Below, piece after piece: positions 1 to 10,092 of a stretch of DNA of 64,000 nt. Under the pieces are notes generated by a model, which had not been told where the DNA came from, did not search any database, and saw nothing but the letters and a program-made list of their open reading frames with translations. The position numbers and the translations under genes were made by a program. The stretch covers positions 5,022,001 through 5,086,000 of the forward strand of contig NZ_CP124747.1 in assembly GCF_041860085.1 (NCBI RefSeq). The letters are read 5' to 3'. Each line of letters starts with the position of its first letter. Position 1 is the stretch's first letter. This DNA is from Schlesneria sp. DSM 10557. Lineage in GTDB: Bacteria; Planctomycetota; Planctomycetia; Planctomycetales; Planctomycetaceae.

Positions 1-209
1 GGGTGTTCCCACCACACACCGTGACTTTGCTCACGCTGCCGAGCGATCGGTTCTGTCCCAGCGCTCTGCCGCGGAAAAACCCGAGGTCGAGAGGAAGCAA
101 AGCTTTCTCGACCTTGGGCCTTGAGGTACTCCGCCTGAGCGAGCTTCTCACACAAGTGATGATCCCCGCTTGTGTGACTGCCACCAGCGACGAATTCCAC
201 GAACGCTTT

Positions 210-1709
210 CTAAGACGGGAGCGATTGCCGTTTTCTCGGGCTGCGGGCTCGCTGAGGGGCGGGAACCCGGCGGTGCGGCAGCGAAGCCGTCCCGACATCC
301 CGTTCGGGCAACGCGGACGTTGCGAGTGCCGGATGCGCGATGACCATTGGCTTGATCGACGTTTGGGCCGTTGGCAGGGTCTCGGACAATCGTCTGGAGA
401 ACTGTTCCTGGATTCCGTTGGCGATTTCCGTAACGACATCCCACGTATGGCGCGCACTCGGTTCAGAGACGTAGCGTGTCAGGTAGAAAGCCGCCCAACG
501 GAGCACGATGCTGGCCAGGAACATGATCTGGAAATTTTCGATCGAGAAACCCAGGATCTCCACGTGGAATCCCGTGAGCACCTGCATCATCCATCCTGCC
601 AGGATCGAGGTGATCCCGCCGACCATTCCGGCAATCGCCGTGGTCGCCGCGATGTACATCGTGCGGTTTTCGGTGGGCGAATTTTTGATCATGAATCCAT
701 TGTTCGCGATCAGAATTCCCGCATTCAGCACCGCGTCGAGCATGAAGCACGGCGTCAGCACCCAGAAGGCGATGTTCGGAGATCGCGGAACAAGGAGTAA
801 CGCCAGCATGTTGCTCGATTTGAGGGCGACACACATCACGAGCACCGGCTGTGATCCGTGCAGATCGGCCCACCGCCCCATGGTTCGGGAAAGCATTGCT
901 CCCCCAATCCACGAGATCGTCCAGAGCATCAGCACATGGAACAGGTCCATGCCGATTTCTGCCAGCAGGTAAAGGCTGATGAAGGGGGCACCCGCCATGG
1001 CGGCGAAGTTCCAGAAGCACATGAAGCCGATGTAGCGGCGAAATTCGCAGTTGCGGAATGGTTCGGCCAGCACCGACCAGAGCCGTGGTGAGGGAACCTG
1101 CTTCACGGGAGGTTCGAAAACCTTCCGAAACAGCAGCAGATCAATCACACCCAGGGCCGTACCGACGCATGTCATCACGGCATAGCTGACCTCAAGTGAC
1201 AGACCGCTGTGCAGGACGAAGAACGCCGCGGCCAGCAGCGAGGCGGCAGCCGTCACCTGCATCCACAACTGACGGCTTCCCCAGAAGCTGCTCAGTCCTT
1301 CATGAGGCAGATAGTCTCCCATCCAGCTCAGCCATAGCGGCGAACTGAAGTGGAGCAGTGTCTGGTTGATGGCGGTGGTGAGCAGCAGTACCCAGATCCA
1401 GAACTCGCTGGAATACCCGGGAAACATCCACGGTCCTACTGCCGTCGGCAGCAGCATCAGGCGGTGGGTGAGCGCCGCCCAGAACCACCAGTGACGACGG
1501 TATCGCAGGTGATTAACCATCACGGCTGCGACGAATTGCATGAAGAGCATCAGCGTCGGCAGTGCTCCGAGAATTCCGATGTGGAACTCATTCGCACCCA
1601 TCGACCGTATGTATGCGATCGTCGCCGGAGAGGTTGTCAGTTGCGTATATGCGGCGGCCAGGCAACCAGCGACAATGATCGCTCGCTTTGCACCGTTCAG
1701 AGACCACAC
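210..1709 (-). CDS. MFS-type transporter, substrate unknown
   Basis: A 499-residue protein with about a dozen hydrophobic segments spread from residue ~10 to ~420, which fits a Major Facilitator Superfamily permease of the inner membrane. The last ~55 residues form a hydrophilic tail rich in Pro, Arg and Ser. The start is a GTG at 1707-1709: an in-frame stop lies at 1740-1742 and no ATG occurs between them. It stands alone on the minus strand, with about 360 bases without a gene upstream, so its neighbours do not reveal a substrate. The fold assignment rests on hydrophobicity and the general MFS look of the loops; no diagnostic substrate motif was recognised. Confidence 0.75.
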   Translation of the reverse strand: MWSLNGAKRAIIVAGCLAAAYTQLTTSPATIAYIRSMGANEFHIGILGALPTLMLFMQFVAAVMVNHLRYRRHWWFWAALTHRLMLLPTAVGPWMFPGYSSEFWIWVLLLTTAINQTLLHFSSPLWLSWMGDYLPHEGLSSFWGSRQLWMQVTAAASLLAAAFFVLHSGLSLEVSYAVMTCVGTALGVIDLLLFRKVFEPPVKQVPSPRLWSVLAEPFRNCEFRRYIGFMCFWNFAAMAGAPFISLYLLAEIGMDLFHVLMLWTISWIGGAMLSRTMGRWADLHGSQPVLVMCVALKSSNMLALLLVPRSPNIAFWVLTPCFMLDAVLNAGILIANNGFMIKNSPTENRTMYIAATTAIAGMVGGITSILAGWMMQVLTGFHVEILGFSIENFQIMFLASIVLRWAAFYLTRYVSEPSARHTWDVVTEIANGIQEQFSRRLSETLPTAQTSIKPMVIAHPALATSALPERDVGTASLPHRRVPAPQRARSPRKRQSLPS

Positions 1710-2072
1710 GATGGTATTTCCAAGGGAAGACTTGAAGAATTACGAGTGCCGGAGCATCGAAATCCGTTCATGAGGGGGAGTTGGTGTGAGAGGAGGAGGG
1801 GCGGGTTCTATCATGGGACGCATGTTCAGGGAATAGCGATTTGGACAGGATTTTCTGTCGCATTTCGGTCTTCCGCGAAGGCGTCCCTACTTGTACCGAG
1901 GTGGGGGTACCTCAGGCTAGCACTTACTGCAGAAACTCAGCTGAATTCGTGTTTGTAGTGTCGCTTTTCCTGCCGGCTGAACGGCACATGACTGCGCCCT
2001 TCCTGATCGAGAAGCCCTGCAACAAACCCGTTTACAGCATTGCCCTTACGGGGGACACGGGGATGACACGGC
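1710..2072. other. intergenic region without a recognised gene
   Basis: About 360 bases between the MFS gene and the stop of the S9 peptidase. It should hold the MFS promoter and the peptidase terminator. No clear hairpin with a T-run and no convincing short ORF was found. Confidence 0.5.
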
Positions 2073-4067
2073 TCAGGGGATCAGGTTCGCCTTCAGGAAA
2101 AGAGCTTCGACGGCCCTCACGTAGTCAGCATTGTCCTTCTTCGCAAATCCATGTCCTTCGTTATCGGCATAAACGGTCCAGACGGTACGGTCATTCGCGC
2201 GAACTTTGCTTGCAATCTGTTCAGCTTCGTAAAATGGGACGCGAGGATCGTTTCGTCCGTGGACGACAAGCAGGGCGGAGCGAATCTTGTCTGCATGGTT
2301 CAGCGGGCTGATCCGTTCGAAAAACGCTTTCATCTCGGGCAGGCGTTCATCCCCGTATTCAGCACGCCGCAAGTCCACCCGGTAACCAGCCGTTTTCTCC
2401 AGGAAGGTGACAAAGTTGGCGATCCCGACGACGTCGATTCCCGCTTTGATGCGATCTCCGAAATGCGTCAGCGACGCCAGTGTCATGTAGCCCCCGTAGG
2501 AACCCCCGGCCACGGCGATCCTCGATGCATCGAGTTCCGGCTGCTGTTCGATCCAGTCAAGCAGTGCTCCGATGTCTTTCACGCTATCTTCGCGTTTCTC
2601 GGCGTTATCCAGCTTAAGATACGTCTTCCCATATCCGCTGGAACCTCGCACATTCGGGCAGATGACAGCGATTCCCAGTTCGTTGAGGTAGTACTGGATG
2701 TTGGGTGAGAAGAACGGCTGATACTGCGCTTCCGGACCACCATGAATGCTGATGTAAACGGGGAAGCGGGGCTCGGTCCCTCCCTGTCCGGTCCTGGTCT
2801 GTTCCGGCTTGAGGCGCGGCTGGAAGTAATACGCGGGGATCATCCGTCCGTCGAACGTACGGTATCGAATGCGAGTCGGGGTGACGAAGGATTCGGGGTC
2901 CAGACCACCGACTTCGCTGAAGGTCCACCGGGTGAGTTCGCCCGTTTCCAGCAAAATGGAATAAGCATCAGGAGGGGCATCGGGGCGTGCGAGTGTAAAG
3001 CCGATGCGCTTGCCGTCGGCGGAAAAGTCGACTCCGGAAATCACACCGAGCGGGACCTGAAGTTCACGTCGGGTCAAATTGCCTTGAGCCAGCAGAAAAA
3101 GTCGCGTGGCGCCATCTTCATTGACGGTCAAGGCCAGCTCGCTCGTGACCCGGTTGACCGCCAATTCGTTCACGTCCCATTCCAGGTCCGTGGTTAACCA
3201 CTGGTAGGAATGGGTGGATCGATCCAATTTGGCCAGACGCCGGAACTCGTTTCCGGCATCACTGGTGAGGAAGATCGATTTGCCGTCAGCCGAGAATGCC
3301 ATCGTCCCGAAAGCGGCTTTTTCGTCCGATGCGAGATCGGGTGGCACTGGAAGATCCGTACGGGCTCCGGAGTCAATATCCAGCACGGCGGGATAGGTCT
3401 CATTAATCGAGACATACCGCGAAATCAGGACCTGCTTTCCATCGGGTGACCAGTCGTGTGCGTGCCAGGTCTGATTCTCGACTTGCATCAGCAGCTTTGT
3501 CCCGTTCGGCTGCCCCAGGTCACACAGGTACAGATCGCCATCGCGCCCGTTCCGGCGATTACTCGAAAAGAGAAATCGATTTCCGTTCGGATCCATGGCA
3601 CCCAGCCTGTTTCGACTGGTTCCGTCCGTCAGCAGAGCGGTCGTGTACTGTTGGCGATCGAACAGATAGATCTGATCATTTTCATTGCCACCCCGATCCT
3701 TCAGCAGCAGGATTGAACCGCTGGCGGACTGTGGCAGGAATCGTCCGGTAACAGGTTCCTCCGAGAACGTGATCTGCTCCCGCCGACCTCCGGGAGTATA
3801 GACCCGGTGCAGTTGAGACGAGTTACCAAAACGGGTGTTAATCAGAATTCCCGTTCCGTCTGGGGCCCAGCCTCGAAATGCCGCTCCGCGAACGTTCTGG
3901 TATTGCGCCAGTCGCTCAAGCATTTCCGGGGGGACAACGGGGACATCCTGCGCTTCGATCGCGGCGGGTTTCCGCGGATCGGTCTGGGCCACTGCTTCGC
4001 TGGCCGCGAAACGGACCGCGCCAAGAATCATCGAGAGCCAGGTTAAGCGGAGTGTCCAGGTCTTCAT
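2073..4067 (-). CDS. S9 family (prolyl oligopeptidase-like) serine peptidase, secreted
   Basis: A 664-residue protein with an N-terminal signal peptide (hydrophobic stretch at residues ~5-20, probable cleavage near residue 28). Residues ~60-390 are rich in WSPDG/SADGK-type turns typical of the beta-propeller of this family. Residues ~400-664 form the alpha/beta hydrolase. The triad can be read directly: Ser523 in GGSYGGY, Asp607 in HGRNDPRVP and His639 in NEGHGF. The oxyanion segment HGGPE is at ~442. The family hydrolyses peptides or acyl-peptides; with a signal peptide it probably acts in the periplasm. The ATG at 4065-4067 has a purine-rich AGAGA upstream. It is probably its own transcription unit, as 230 bases separate it from the next gene. 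Confidence 0.93.
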   Translation of the reverse strand: MKTWTLRLTWLSMILGAVRFAASEAVAQTDPRKPAAIEAQDVPVVPPEMLERLAQYQNVRGAAFRGWAPDGTGILINTRFGNSSQLHRVYTPGGRREQITFSEEPVTGRFLPQSASGSILLLKDRGGNENDQIYLFDRQQYTTALLTDGTSRNRLGAMDPNGNRFLFSSNRRNGRDGDLYLCDLGQPNGTKLLMQVENQTWHAHDWSPDGKQVLISRYVSINETYPAVLDIDSGARTDLPVPPDLASDEKAAFGTMAFSADGKSIFLTSDAGNEFRRLAKLDRSTHSYQWLTTDLEWDVNELAVNRVTSELALTVNEDGATRLFLLAQGNLTRRELQVPLGVISGVDFSADGKRIGFTLARPDAPPDAYSILLETGELTRWTFSEVGGLDPESFVTPTRIRYRTFDGRMIPAYYFQPRLKPEQTRTGQGGTEPRFPVYISIHGGPEAQYQPFFSPNIQYYLNELGIAVICPNVRGSSGYGKTYLKLDNAEKREDSVKDIGALLDWIEQQPELDASRIAVAGGSYGGYMTLASLTHFGDRIKAGIDVVGIANFVTFLEKTAGYRVDLRRAEYGDERLPEMKAFFERISPLNHADKIRSALLVVHGRNDPRVPFYEAEQIASKVRANDRTVWTVYADNEGHGFAKKDNADYVRAVEALFLKANLIP

Positions 4068-4291
4068 AGGATCTCTTTCATGAACTGCGAATGGCGGTTC
4101 TCGATGAATTCGTCTCGTGCGATGCTGATAGAATCAACGTCTCTCTTCGTGTTGCGTGCGACTTCAGGCGTCTCGAAGTTCAGCCCCCTGCGTCCATTTC
4201 GGCAGCGATCTGGATGTAAGCGATCTGGATGTCGTAGAGCGTCCTTCCGCAATCCGCCGTACTGAGGGTGAGGGGTCGAGGGTCAGTGGGG

Positions 4292-4798
4292 TCAGTCAGG
4301 TAGTGAGACGCCCGCCAGTCGATGAACGGCTTCCCATTCTTCACGAGTGACGGGTTGAATCGACAGCCTCATCCCGCGCTTCATGACGAGCATTTTGCTG
4401 GTTGTGTCGTCTTCGGCCAGCATGTCCCGGGTGACAGGTTGGGGGAACTTCTGGATCAGTTTGACATCGACCATGAACCAGCGGGGGTTCTCCGGATTTC
4501 CCTTTTCGTCGAAGTACTTGCTTTGGGGATCGAACGCGGTGAAGTCGGGGTAACTCGTGCGGACAATCTGCATAGTGCCGAACACCCCGAGCGGTTCCTC
4601 GCGGCTATGATAGAACAGCACCTGGTCCCCAAGCTGAACGTCATCTCGCAGAAAGTTGCGAGCCTGATAGTTACGGACACCATCCCAGGGGGCGGTCTTC
4701 CGGGGCGATTTCGCCAGATGTTCAATACCGAAAGCGGAAGGCTCGGATTTGAATAACCAGTACCGGCGCGGCGATTCGGCTGCTTTGTCTTTCTTCAT
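4292..4798 (-). CDS. EVE-domain protein (THYN1-like)
   Basis: A 168-residue single-domain protein. The opening YWLFKSEPSAF, then WDGVRN-YQARNFLRDD and GDQVLFYHS, are the hallmark segments of the EVE/PUA-like domain of thymocyte nuclear protein 1 homologues. The family is thought to bind modified bases in DNA or RNA; a specific ligand cannot be read from the sequence. The ATG at 4796-4798 was chosen; a GTG at 4808-4810 would add four residues. It lies 28 bases downstream of the FucU-like gene on the same strand, so cotranscription with that gene and kbl is likely. No restriction or defence gene lies nearby. Confidence 0.88.
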   Translation of the reverse strand: MKKDKAAESPRRYWLFKSEPSAFGIEHLAKSPRKTAPWDGVRNYQARNFLRDDVQLGDQVLFYHSREEPLGVFGTMQIVRTSYPDFTAFDPQSKYFDEKGNPENPRWFMVDVKLIQKFPQPVTRDMLAEDDTTSKMLVMKRGMRLSIQPVTREEWEAVHRLAGVSLPD

Positions 4799-4826
4799 AC
4801 TCGCAAGCACTTCCCTGTAATCAAAC

Positions 4827-5273
4827 TCAATCAGTACGACAGCCTAGTGTCAGTAATACATTGGCCCAGAGATGCTGGTCAGCGGTCTGGATCGTCAGGA
4901 CATGGTCGCGGGACGCGACGGCTTCATAGAAGGCCCATTTGTCGATCGGTTCAAGCTCCAGCGTCGATCCCGAGTCGGCCAGAATGCGACGATAGTCGGC
5001 CCAGACAACGGGGTCCCCTTTCAGGGCGTAGGGATCATCAGCCGGAATTCCCATGGTGTTGATGGCATCGATGGGAATGGCGGTCAGCAGGGTCTCGAGA
5101 ACCTGCGAGACTGTCACGATTCCCGGAGCCAGATTCAGACTGACCAGCCGGGCATTGGGACCCAGTGTGGTGGACGCGGGATAGTTTCCGTCCGCGATCA
5201 AAACCTTGGCGTGATGGCCTGCGCGAGCCAGGATTTCCAGAATTTCTGGATGCAGGAGTCGGTGCTTAAGCAT
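4827..5273 (-). CDS. RbsD/FucU family sugar mutarotase
   Basis: A 148-residue protein opening with MLKHRLLHPEILEILARAGH and DGNYPA, the typical start of RbsD/FucU proteins, which contains the conserved His and Asp of the pyranase/mutarotase site. The family interconverts anomers or pyranose/furanose forms of ribose or fucose in the cytoplasm. The length and the NTMGIPADDPYAL segment resemble FucU more than RbsD. No fucose or ribose catabolic genes are nearby; its neighbours are kbl upstream (69 bases) and the EVE gene downstream (28 bases). Substrate is therefore open. Confidence 0.88.
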   Translation of the reverse strand: MLKHRLLHPEILEILARAGHHAKVLIADGNYPASTTLGPNARLVSLNLAPGIVTVSQVLETLLTAIPIDAINTMGIPADDPYALKGDPVVWADYRRILADSGSTLELEPIDKWAFYEAVASRDHVLTIQTADQHLWANVLLTLGCRTD

Positions 5274-5342
5274 TCAGGCGTTTCTCTGTTATGCAATCTC
5301 GAGGCGATTGGAACGACACAAGGGGACGGTAGGGATGGGGAG

Positions 5343-6533
5343 TTAGATTCCCAGTTCCTGCTTGACCTCCGAGAAACACTGGATGGCGAATTCCAGATCT
5401 TCACGGGTATGAGCGGCAGAAACCTGGGTCCGGATGCGCGCTTTCCCCAGCGGTACGACGGGATAGCTGAAACCGATCACGTAGACACCCTTCGCCAGCA
5501 TCGCATCGGCGAACTTCGCAGCCAGTGCGGCGTCTCCGAGCATAATCGGGGTGATCGGATGCGTTCCCGGAGTGATCGTAAACCCCCGACGGGTCATCTC
5601 CGTACGGAAGTAAGACGTATTCGACTCCAGCCGATCGCGAAGCTCCGTCGACTGGGTCAGCAATTCGAGTGCGGCAAGCGAGCCTGCTGCAATGATCGGT
5701 GCCAGCGTGTTGGAGAACAGATAGGGGCGAGACCGTTGACGCAGGAGATCGATGATCGGCTTTCGTCCGCTGGTGTATCCTCCACTCGCACCACCGAGTG
5801 CTTTGCCGAGTGTGCCCGTCAAGATATCAATACGGCCCATGACTCCCTGCAACTCGTGTGTTCCCCGCCCCGTGGTCCCGGTGAAGCCGACGGCGTGGGA
5901 ATCATCGACCATCACCAGTGCATCGTACTTGTCGGCAAGTTCGCATACGCCGGGCAGGTTGGCATACAGCCCGTCCATCGAGAAGACGCCGTCGGTCGCG
6001 ATCAGCTTGAAACGAGCCTTGGAATTCGTGGCTTCGATCAGCTTTGCTTCGAGGTCCGCGAGGTCGTTGTTTTTGTAGCGGAACCGCTGCGCCTTACAGA
6101 GGCGGACCCCATCGATAATACTCGCGTGATTGAGTTCGTCGGAGATGACAGCGTCTTCCGCGCCGAGCAGGGTTTCAAAAAGTCCTCCATTGGCATCGAA
6201 GCATGAGCTGTACAGAATCGTGTCGTCCGTTCCCAGGAACGTAGAGAGTCTGTCTTCCAGTTGCTTATGAACGCCCTGTGTTCCGCAGATGAAACGAACG
6301 GAAGCCAATCCGTAACCCCACTCATCGAGGCCCCGGTGGCCTGCCTCCCGAATGGCGGGGTGCTGTGCCAGTCCAAGGTAATTGTTGGCACACATGTTCA
6401 AGACGGGCTTCCCGTCCGCGACACGCACGAAGGTTCCCTGCGGCGTCGAGATAACGCGTTCATTCTTGTAAGTTCCCGCCGCTCGGATTCCATCGAGTTG
6501 GCGGGAAAGATGCTGCAGGAACGCTTCACTCAT
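5343..6533 (-). CDS. kbl: glycine C-acetyltransferase (2-amino-3-ketobutyrate CoA ligase)
   Basis: A 396-residue PLP enzyme of the alpha-oxoamine synthase family. It converts 2-amino-3-oxobutanoate and CoA to glycine and acetyl-CoA, the second step of threonine breakdown. Visible signatures are [10 protein letters not shown] near residue 47, the [11 protein letters not shown] loop at ~131, DDSHAVGF at ~210 and the PLP lysine Lys244 in GTLGKALGG. Length and motif spacing match Kbl closely. The usual partner, threonine dehydrogenase, is not in the window. The gene probably leads a kbl-FucU-EVE transcription unit. ATG at 6531-6533. Confidence 0.93.
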   Translation of the reverse strand: MSEAFLQHLSRQLDGIRAAGTYKNERVISTPQGTFVRVADGKPVLNMCANNYLGLAQHPAIREAGHRGLDEWGYGLASVRFICGTQGVHKQLEDRLSTFLGTDDTILYSSCFDANGGLFETLLGAEDAVISDELNHASIIDGVRLCKAQRFRYKNNDLADLEAKLIEATNSKARFKLIATDGVFSMDGLYANLPGVCELADKYDALVMVDDSHAVGFTGTTGRGTHELQGVMGRIDILTGTLGKALGGASGGYTSGRKPIIDLLRQRSRPYLFSNTLAPIIAAGSLAALELLTQSTELRDRLESNTSYFRTEMTRRGFTITPGTHPITPIMLGDAALAAKFADAMLAKGVYVIGFSYPVVPLGKARIRTQVSAAHTREDLEFAIQCFSEVKQELGI

Positions 6534-6899
6534 GGTTCAGCTCGCAAGGGAGTGGGGCGGCTTGAGGTGTCTTTCTACTAAAGTAGAGAGCCCTGTGCCG
6601 TGAGTCGAGTCACCTTGTCGGGTTTCTGATGCACACCCCGGATGTCGCGCGCTCGGCCGGCTCCCGAGTCACGTGCCCGTTCGTCAGAGGACTGTCAGAG
6701 GCGAGCCGCAACTCACGTCGGGTGATGAAGCGCGAGCGACTTGCCGGGGAAGCCCGGGCAGTACCCTGGAGATTTCCAGGTGCTTTCCTGAGGGAAATCC
6801 CCTGGTGCGACGTTCCACAAGCCTTGCGCAGGAGTCGCGCGCTGTGTGAGGGGATTGTTGAGGCTCGCGAGTACGAACCCTGTCGCGGGTGACGCTTTG
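6534..6899. other. intergenic region with an imperfect hairpin
   Basis: About 370 bases between kbl and the OstA-like gene, both on the minus strand. A 7-bp inverted repeat (GATTTCC at 6771-6777 with GGAAATC at 6793-6799) and an overlapping alternative pairing (CCAGG/CCTGG) sit about 100 bases downstream of the OstA-like stop. There is no T-run, so a terminator role is uncertain. No convincing ORF. Confidence 0.4.
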
Positions 6900-9800
6900 T
6901 TACTGAAACCCGGATCCCTGACCGTCGCTGGCCCCAATGACTTTCCAGCCGCGGGTCACCGGATTGAAGTGGATGCGCCCCCCGCCGAGGGTCGCTTCAC
7001 CGACCCGGGTGAGTCGCGCGGTCTGCTTGCCCTGTGCGTTGAGAATGTACAGTGACGTTGAACCGTCGTAGATGATCTCGTCGGCGGACGCCGTGAAGCG
7101 ACGTCCATCAACCTGACCTTCGACTTCGGAATTCCCCCGGCAGATCATCTCACGGTACTCGACAGGGTTGGATTTCGACTTGGGGTGATTCAGGAACTCG
7201 AGCGAGCTGCAGCGGAGTGTTCCCGCGCGAGAGGGAAGGTTGTCTGGATCGACAATATCGTTCGGCGAATTGACCGGGCCATAAATCACTTCAACCCGGT
7301 CATCGATGGTGACACGTTGGCGGTCTGAGTTCCCACTCAAGTGCCCATCGACACGTCCTTCCAGTTTTCCCTCGAATTGAACGCGGGTGTAATCCCATTC
7401 TGAAATTTCCACCGGGATCGGGCGATTCGCCTGACTTGTCTCACGGGGTGAGATTGCATGGCTCCCCTTTTGTTGCCGGCGCCAGACCTGGACCTGACCT
7501 GGTCCCTGAGCTTCAATATCACCCGTTTCGTGATACCAGGTGAACTCACCGACCCGGCCACGATACTTGTCGACCAGTTTTCGTTCGACGTGGGTCGAAT
7601 TTTCAAAACGGACGTTCTCACGGCAGCGAACCAGCCGAATCGCCGGTTCCTGCGTCATGTTGTCCGATTGAAATGAGAGTCGTTCCTGAAGCTGGACGTT
7701 CATCTGTTCGCACAGCATCGAGGCCTGTCCCAGTTTCGCTTCGACCCGGCCGACGAAACGGGCTTCGAGACCGTCGAATCGCATCGCTTCATCCCACCGG
7801 ACGTTCAAGTCCCGGTTACCCGTTTTTTCCACCCCCGGAACTTGTGCCTGATCGGGGATCGCAATCTTCATCCATCCCGACCCTTTGACCTTGGCTTCGT
7901 TATCGCCGCGGTTGAGGTAGATGTCTTTCCCTTCCAGGCGGAAGCGATGATCGCGAATCTGCGCGGGTTTACCGGAGATCTCGATGACTTCGCGTTGGAC
8001 ACCCTGATTGTCCAGTTTGACGACGTCCCCTTCGAGTTCCAGCGGTCTTTCCCCCGGAGCCCCTTCCTGCGTGATATTCACATTCCCTTCGGAGCGAACA
8101 GCGACAAGTTCGGGCGTCTGAGTCCCTTCGACCTGACGCACGCGAACCGCAATCTGGTCGGCCGAGACGAAGATCGGTTTACCACTCCCCTGGGAGGCCA
8201 ATGGGTTTCTGGTTGTCGGGCTCGATTTTTCACTGGCTTCAGAATTCGGGAATGCGGTCGCGTCGGCGGTTGCAGGGATGCTGGCGAACCCGATTTGTCC
8301 TCGTCCCCGCGTCGTCAGGGATGAGGGAACAAGACTGGTCCGATTCTTCGGTGCGGACGAGACTGGGATTGCGGCCACTGCGGGTTCGAAACGGACGTCC
8401 AGTTCATTCGTTCGACGAATGCGAAGTTGAGGGCTTTTCAAGCCGACATCCCGCTGTGCGAGGACCCGTTTCAGTTCGGGTGGGGGCGTCTCTTCGGCAG
8501 GGCCATCTTCGACACCAGGAGCGGTGAGCTTGATGGGGGCCAGCCAGATCTTGATCAGTTCGGCGATTAACCCCGTCTCGATCAGCCCCGACTTGTGGTC
8601 GGGAATACCGAAGTGGGCCGTTTCTTCCAGTTCGATCAGGTCGAGCCTGGTGTCGGGATCGGTGGTCTTGCTCAGTTGCTTTTCCCACGTTGCGACGAAG
8701 GCCAGCTTGCCTGTTTTTTCGTCGACGTAGTTCAATGCTCCGGGACCACGGCAGATCAGTGACTCCAGACCGACAGGTTCTCCCGGAACCTGGTCGAGTT
8801 GTGCTTCGATCTCAGGAACTTTCAGCTCCGATCCCTTCTGGGTCACTCGGACGGCGCGACCTGAGGTGCCGGAACTCATCAGCAGCACCTTGGATTCCGC
8901 ACTATATGTCAGGCGGTCCATGTAGGCTTTCGCCTTCTGCGACATCGAGATGATCATCAGTTGTTTGCCGGGCTTTCCTTCGGCTTCGAGCCAACTGAAT
9001 TCGAGATCACGTTCAATCTGCTGATACTCGTCTTTGGGGAGAGATTCTTCTCCCGTTGGTTCCTTCACTTCCGCAACGACCTCGTCGGCTGCAGGTTTCT
9101 TCGGCGTGAACTGCAGCGTCAGTTTGTGGCACCCCAACCGGTCATTCAGGTCCTTGGGGCCCGTCGACGCGATGACATCCTCGGTCAGGACGATCGTATT
9201 TGTTGCGACCGAATAGATGAGGTCACCGGCACATTGGACCAGGACGTCTCGTTGCGTGTCCCCCTGGGGGACCTGCAGTTCCAGTTGAACAAGAGACTGG
9301 CTGGGGAGACTTTTGTTGGCCAGCAACTGCACGGTTTCAACACCGTAGATGTGGGGGCGGTCCTTACCGGGCAGACCTTTGCCGGGGATCAAGCCCATCG
9401 TCATACGAGATGCGGAACCCCGATGAGACTGATAGCGGAAGGTGACAGGGTAGAAGGTTTGAAGCTTCAGTTCGGATTCGTCGAAAATGAAGTTTTGACC
9501 GATCACCGATAACCCGTCCGGTCCGGCAATCTGGACATCTCCGATCAGAACCGCGCGAATGATGCGGCCCGGGTTGGGCGTTCGCTCGTCAAACGCGGCA
9601 GAAAACTCGACGAGTGCTTCATCACTGACGATCGAAAACGCTTGTTCGTTCCCTTCCTTATCGGTTGTCAGATAGACGATGGCGAACTTCTCAAACCGGA
9701 CCTGCTTCTGGTTATCCGGGACCTGTTTCCAGTGTTCGGTGTAGAAATAGGCCTGATCCGATCGGAGCATGTACTTGGACTCGGCGGCCCATTCCGCATG

Positions 9801-9989
9801 AGGAATAAATGTCTCCGCGACCAGCACGTTATCTGGAGGTCGGTGTGGTTCGCTCTGGATTTCATCTTCCACCACCGCTTCCGGGATGTCGGGAATGACG
9901 ACCACTGGCCTGATCATCACAGCGTACAGCATGCTCAGCCCGGTCAGGCAGAGAGCTGTTGCGACGGTGAAAAGCAGGCGTTGAAACAC
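6900..9989 (-). CDS. giant OstA/LptA-like periplasmic protein with N-terminal anchor (candidate LptC-LptA equivalent)
   Basis: A 1029-residue protein with a single hydrophobic anchor at residues ~5-27 and an otherwise extracytoplasmic, beta-rich sequence. Several segments have the rhythm of OstA/LptA/LptC jelly-roll repeats: a short strand, then a phrase of the type EGDVVKLD, RFRLEGKDIYLNRGDNEA, EARFVGRVEA or ADEIIYDGSTSLYILNA. The C-terminal half (residues ~650-1020) shows this best; residues ~160-320 are a weaker copy. The linker at ~510-620 is rich in Pro, Ser and Thr. It follows kdsD on the same strand after ~100 bases, matching the kdsD-lptC-lptA order of proteobacteria. A role in bridging lipopolysaccharide transport is inferred from fold resemblance and context. 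The start is GTG with a weak ribosome site. Confidence 0.65.
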   Translation of the reverse strand: MFQRLLFTVATALCLTGLSMLYAVMIRPVVVIPDIPEAVVEDEIQSEPHRPPDNVLVAETFIPHAEWAAESKYMLRSDQAYFYTEHWKQVPDNQKQVRFEKFAIVYLTTDKEGNEQAFSIVSDEALVEFSAAFDERTPNPGRIIRAVLIGDVQIAGPDGLSVIGQNFIFDESELKLQTFYPVTFRYQSHRGSASRMTMGLIPGKGLPGKDRPHIYGVETVQLLANKSLPSQSLVQLELQVPQGDTQRDVLVQCAGDLIYSVATNTIVLTEDVIASTGPKDLNDRLGCHKLTLQFTPKKPAADEVVAEVKEPTGEESLPKDEYQQIERDLEFSWLEAEGKPGKQLMIISMSQKAKAYMDRLTYSAESKVLLMSSGTSGRAVRVTQKGSELKVPEIEAQLDQVPGEPVGLESLICRGPGALNYVDEKTGKLAFVATWEKQLSKTTDPDTRLDLIELEETAHFGIPDHKSGLIETGLIAELIKIWLAPIKLTAPGVEDGPAEETPPPELKRVLAQRDVGLKSPQLRIRRTNELDVRFEPAVAAIPVSSAPKNRTSLVPSSLTTRGRGQIGFASIPATADATAFPNSEASEKSSPTTRNPLASQGSGKPIFVSADQIAVRVRQVEGTQTPELVAVRSEGNVNITQEGAPGERPLELEGDVVKLDNQGVQREVIEISGKPAQIRDHRFRLEGKDIYLNRGDNEAKVKGSGWMKIAIPDQAQVPGVEKTGNRDLNVRWDEAMRFDGLEARFVGRVEAKLGQASMLCEQMNVQLQERLSFQSDNMTQEPAIRLVRCRENVRFENSTHVERKLVDKYRGRVGEFTWYHETGDIEAQGPGQVQVWRRQQKGSHAISPRETSQANRPIPVEISEWDYTRVQFEGKLEGRVDGHLSGNSDRQRVTIDDRVEVIYGPVNSPNDIVDPDNLPSRAGTLRCSSLEFLNHPKSKSNPVEYREMICRGNSEVEGQVDGRRFTASADEIIYDGSTSLYILNAQGKQTARLTRVGEATLGGGRIHFNPVTRGWKVIGASDGQGSGFQ

Positions 9990-10092
9990 GGTTCGGGATG
10001 ACAGTTCTAAAAGAGTTCTGGATGAAACAGGTCGAGGCGTTCAGTTGATCGGTTGGAAAGCGAGGGGAAACGCGCCTTCTGAATGGATTCTG

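Noticed and set aside
4872-6206. 444-codon plus-strand frame opposite kbl and the FucU gene
   Set aside because: It lies antisense to two clear genes, and its product (Gln/Arg/Asp-rich) has no motif. It is a shadow of high GC at third positions.
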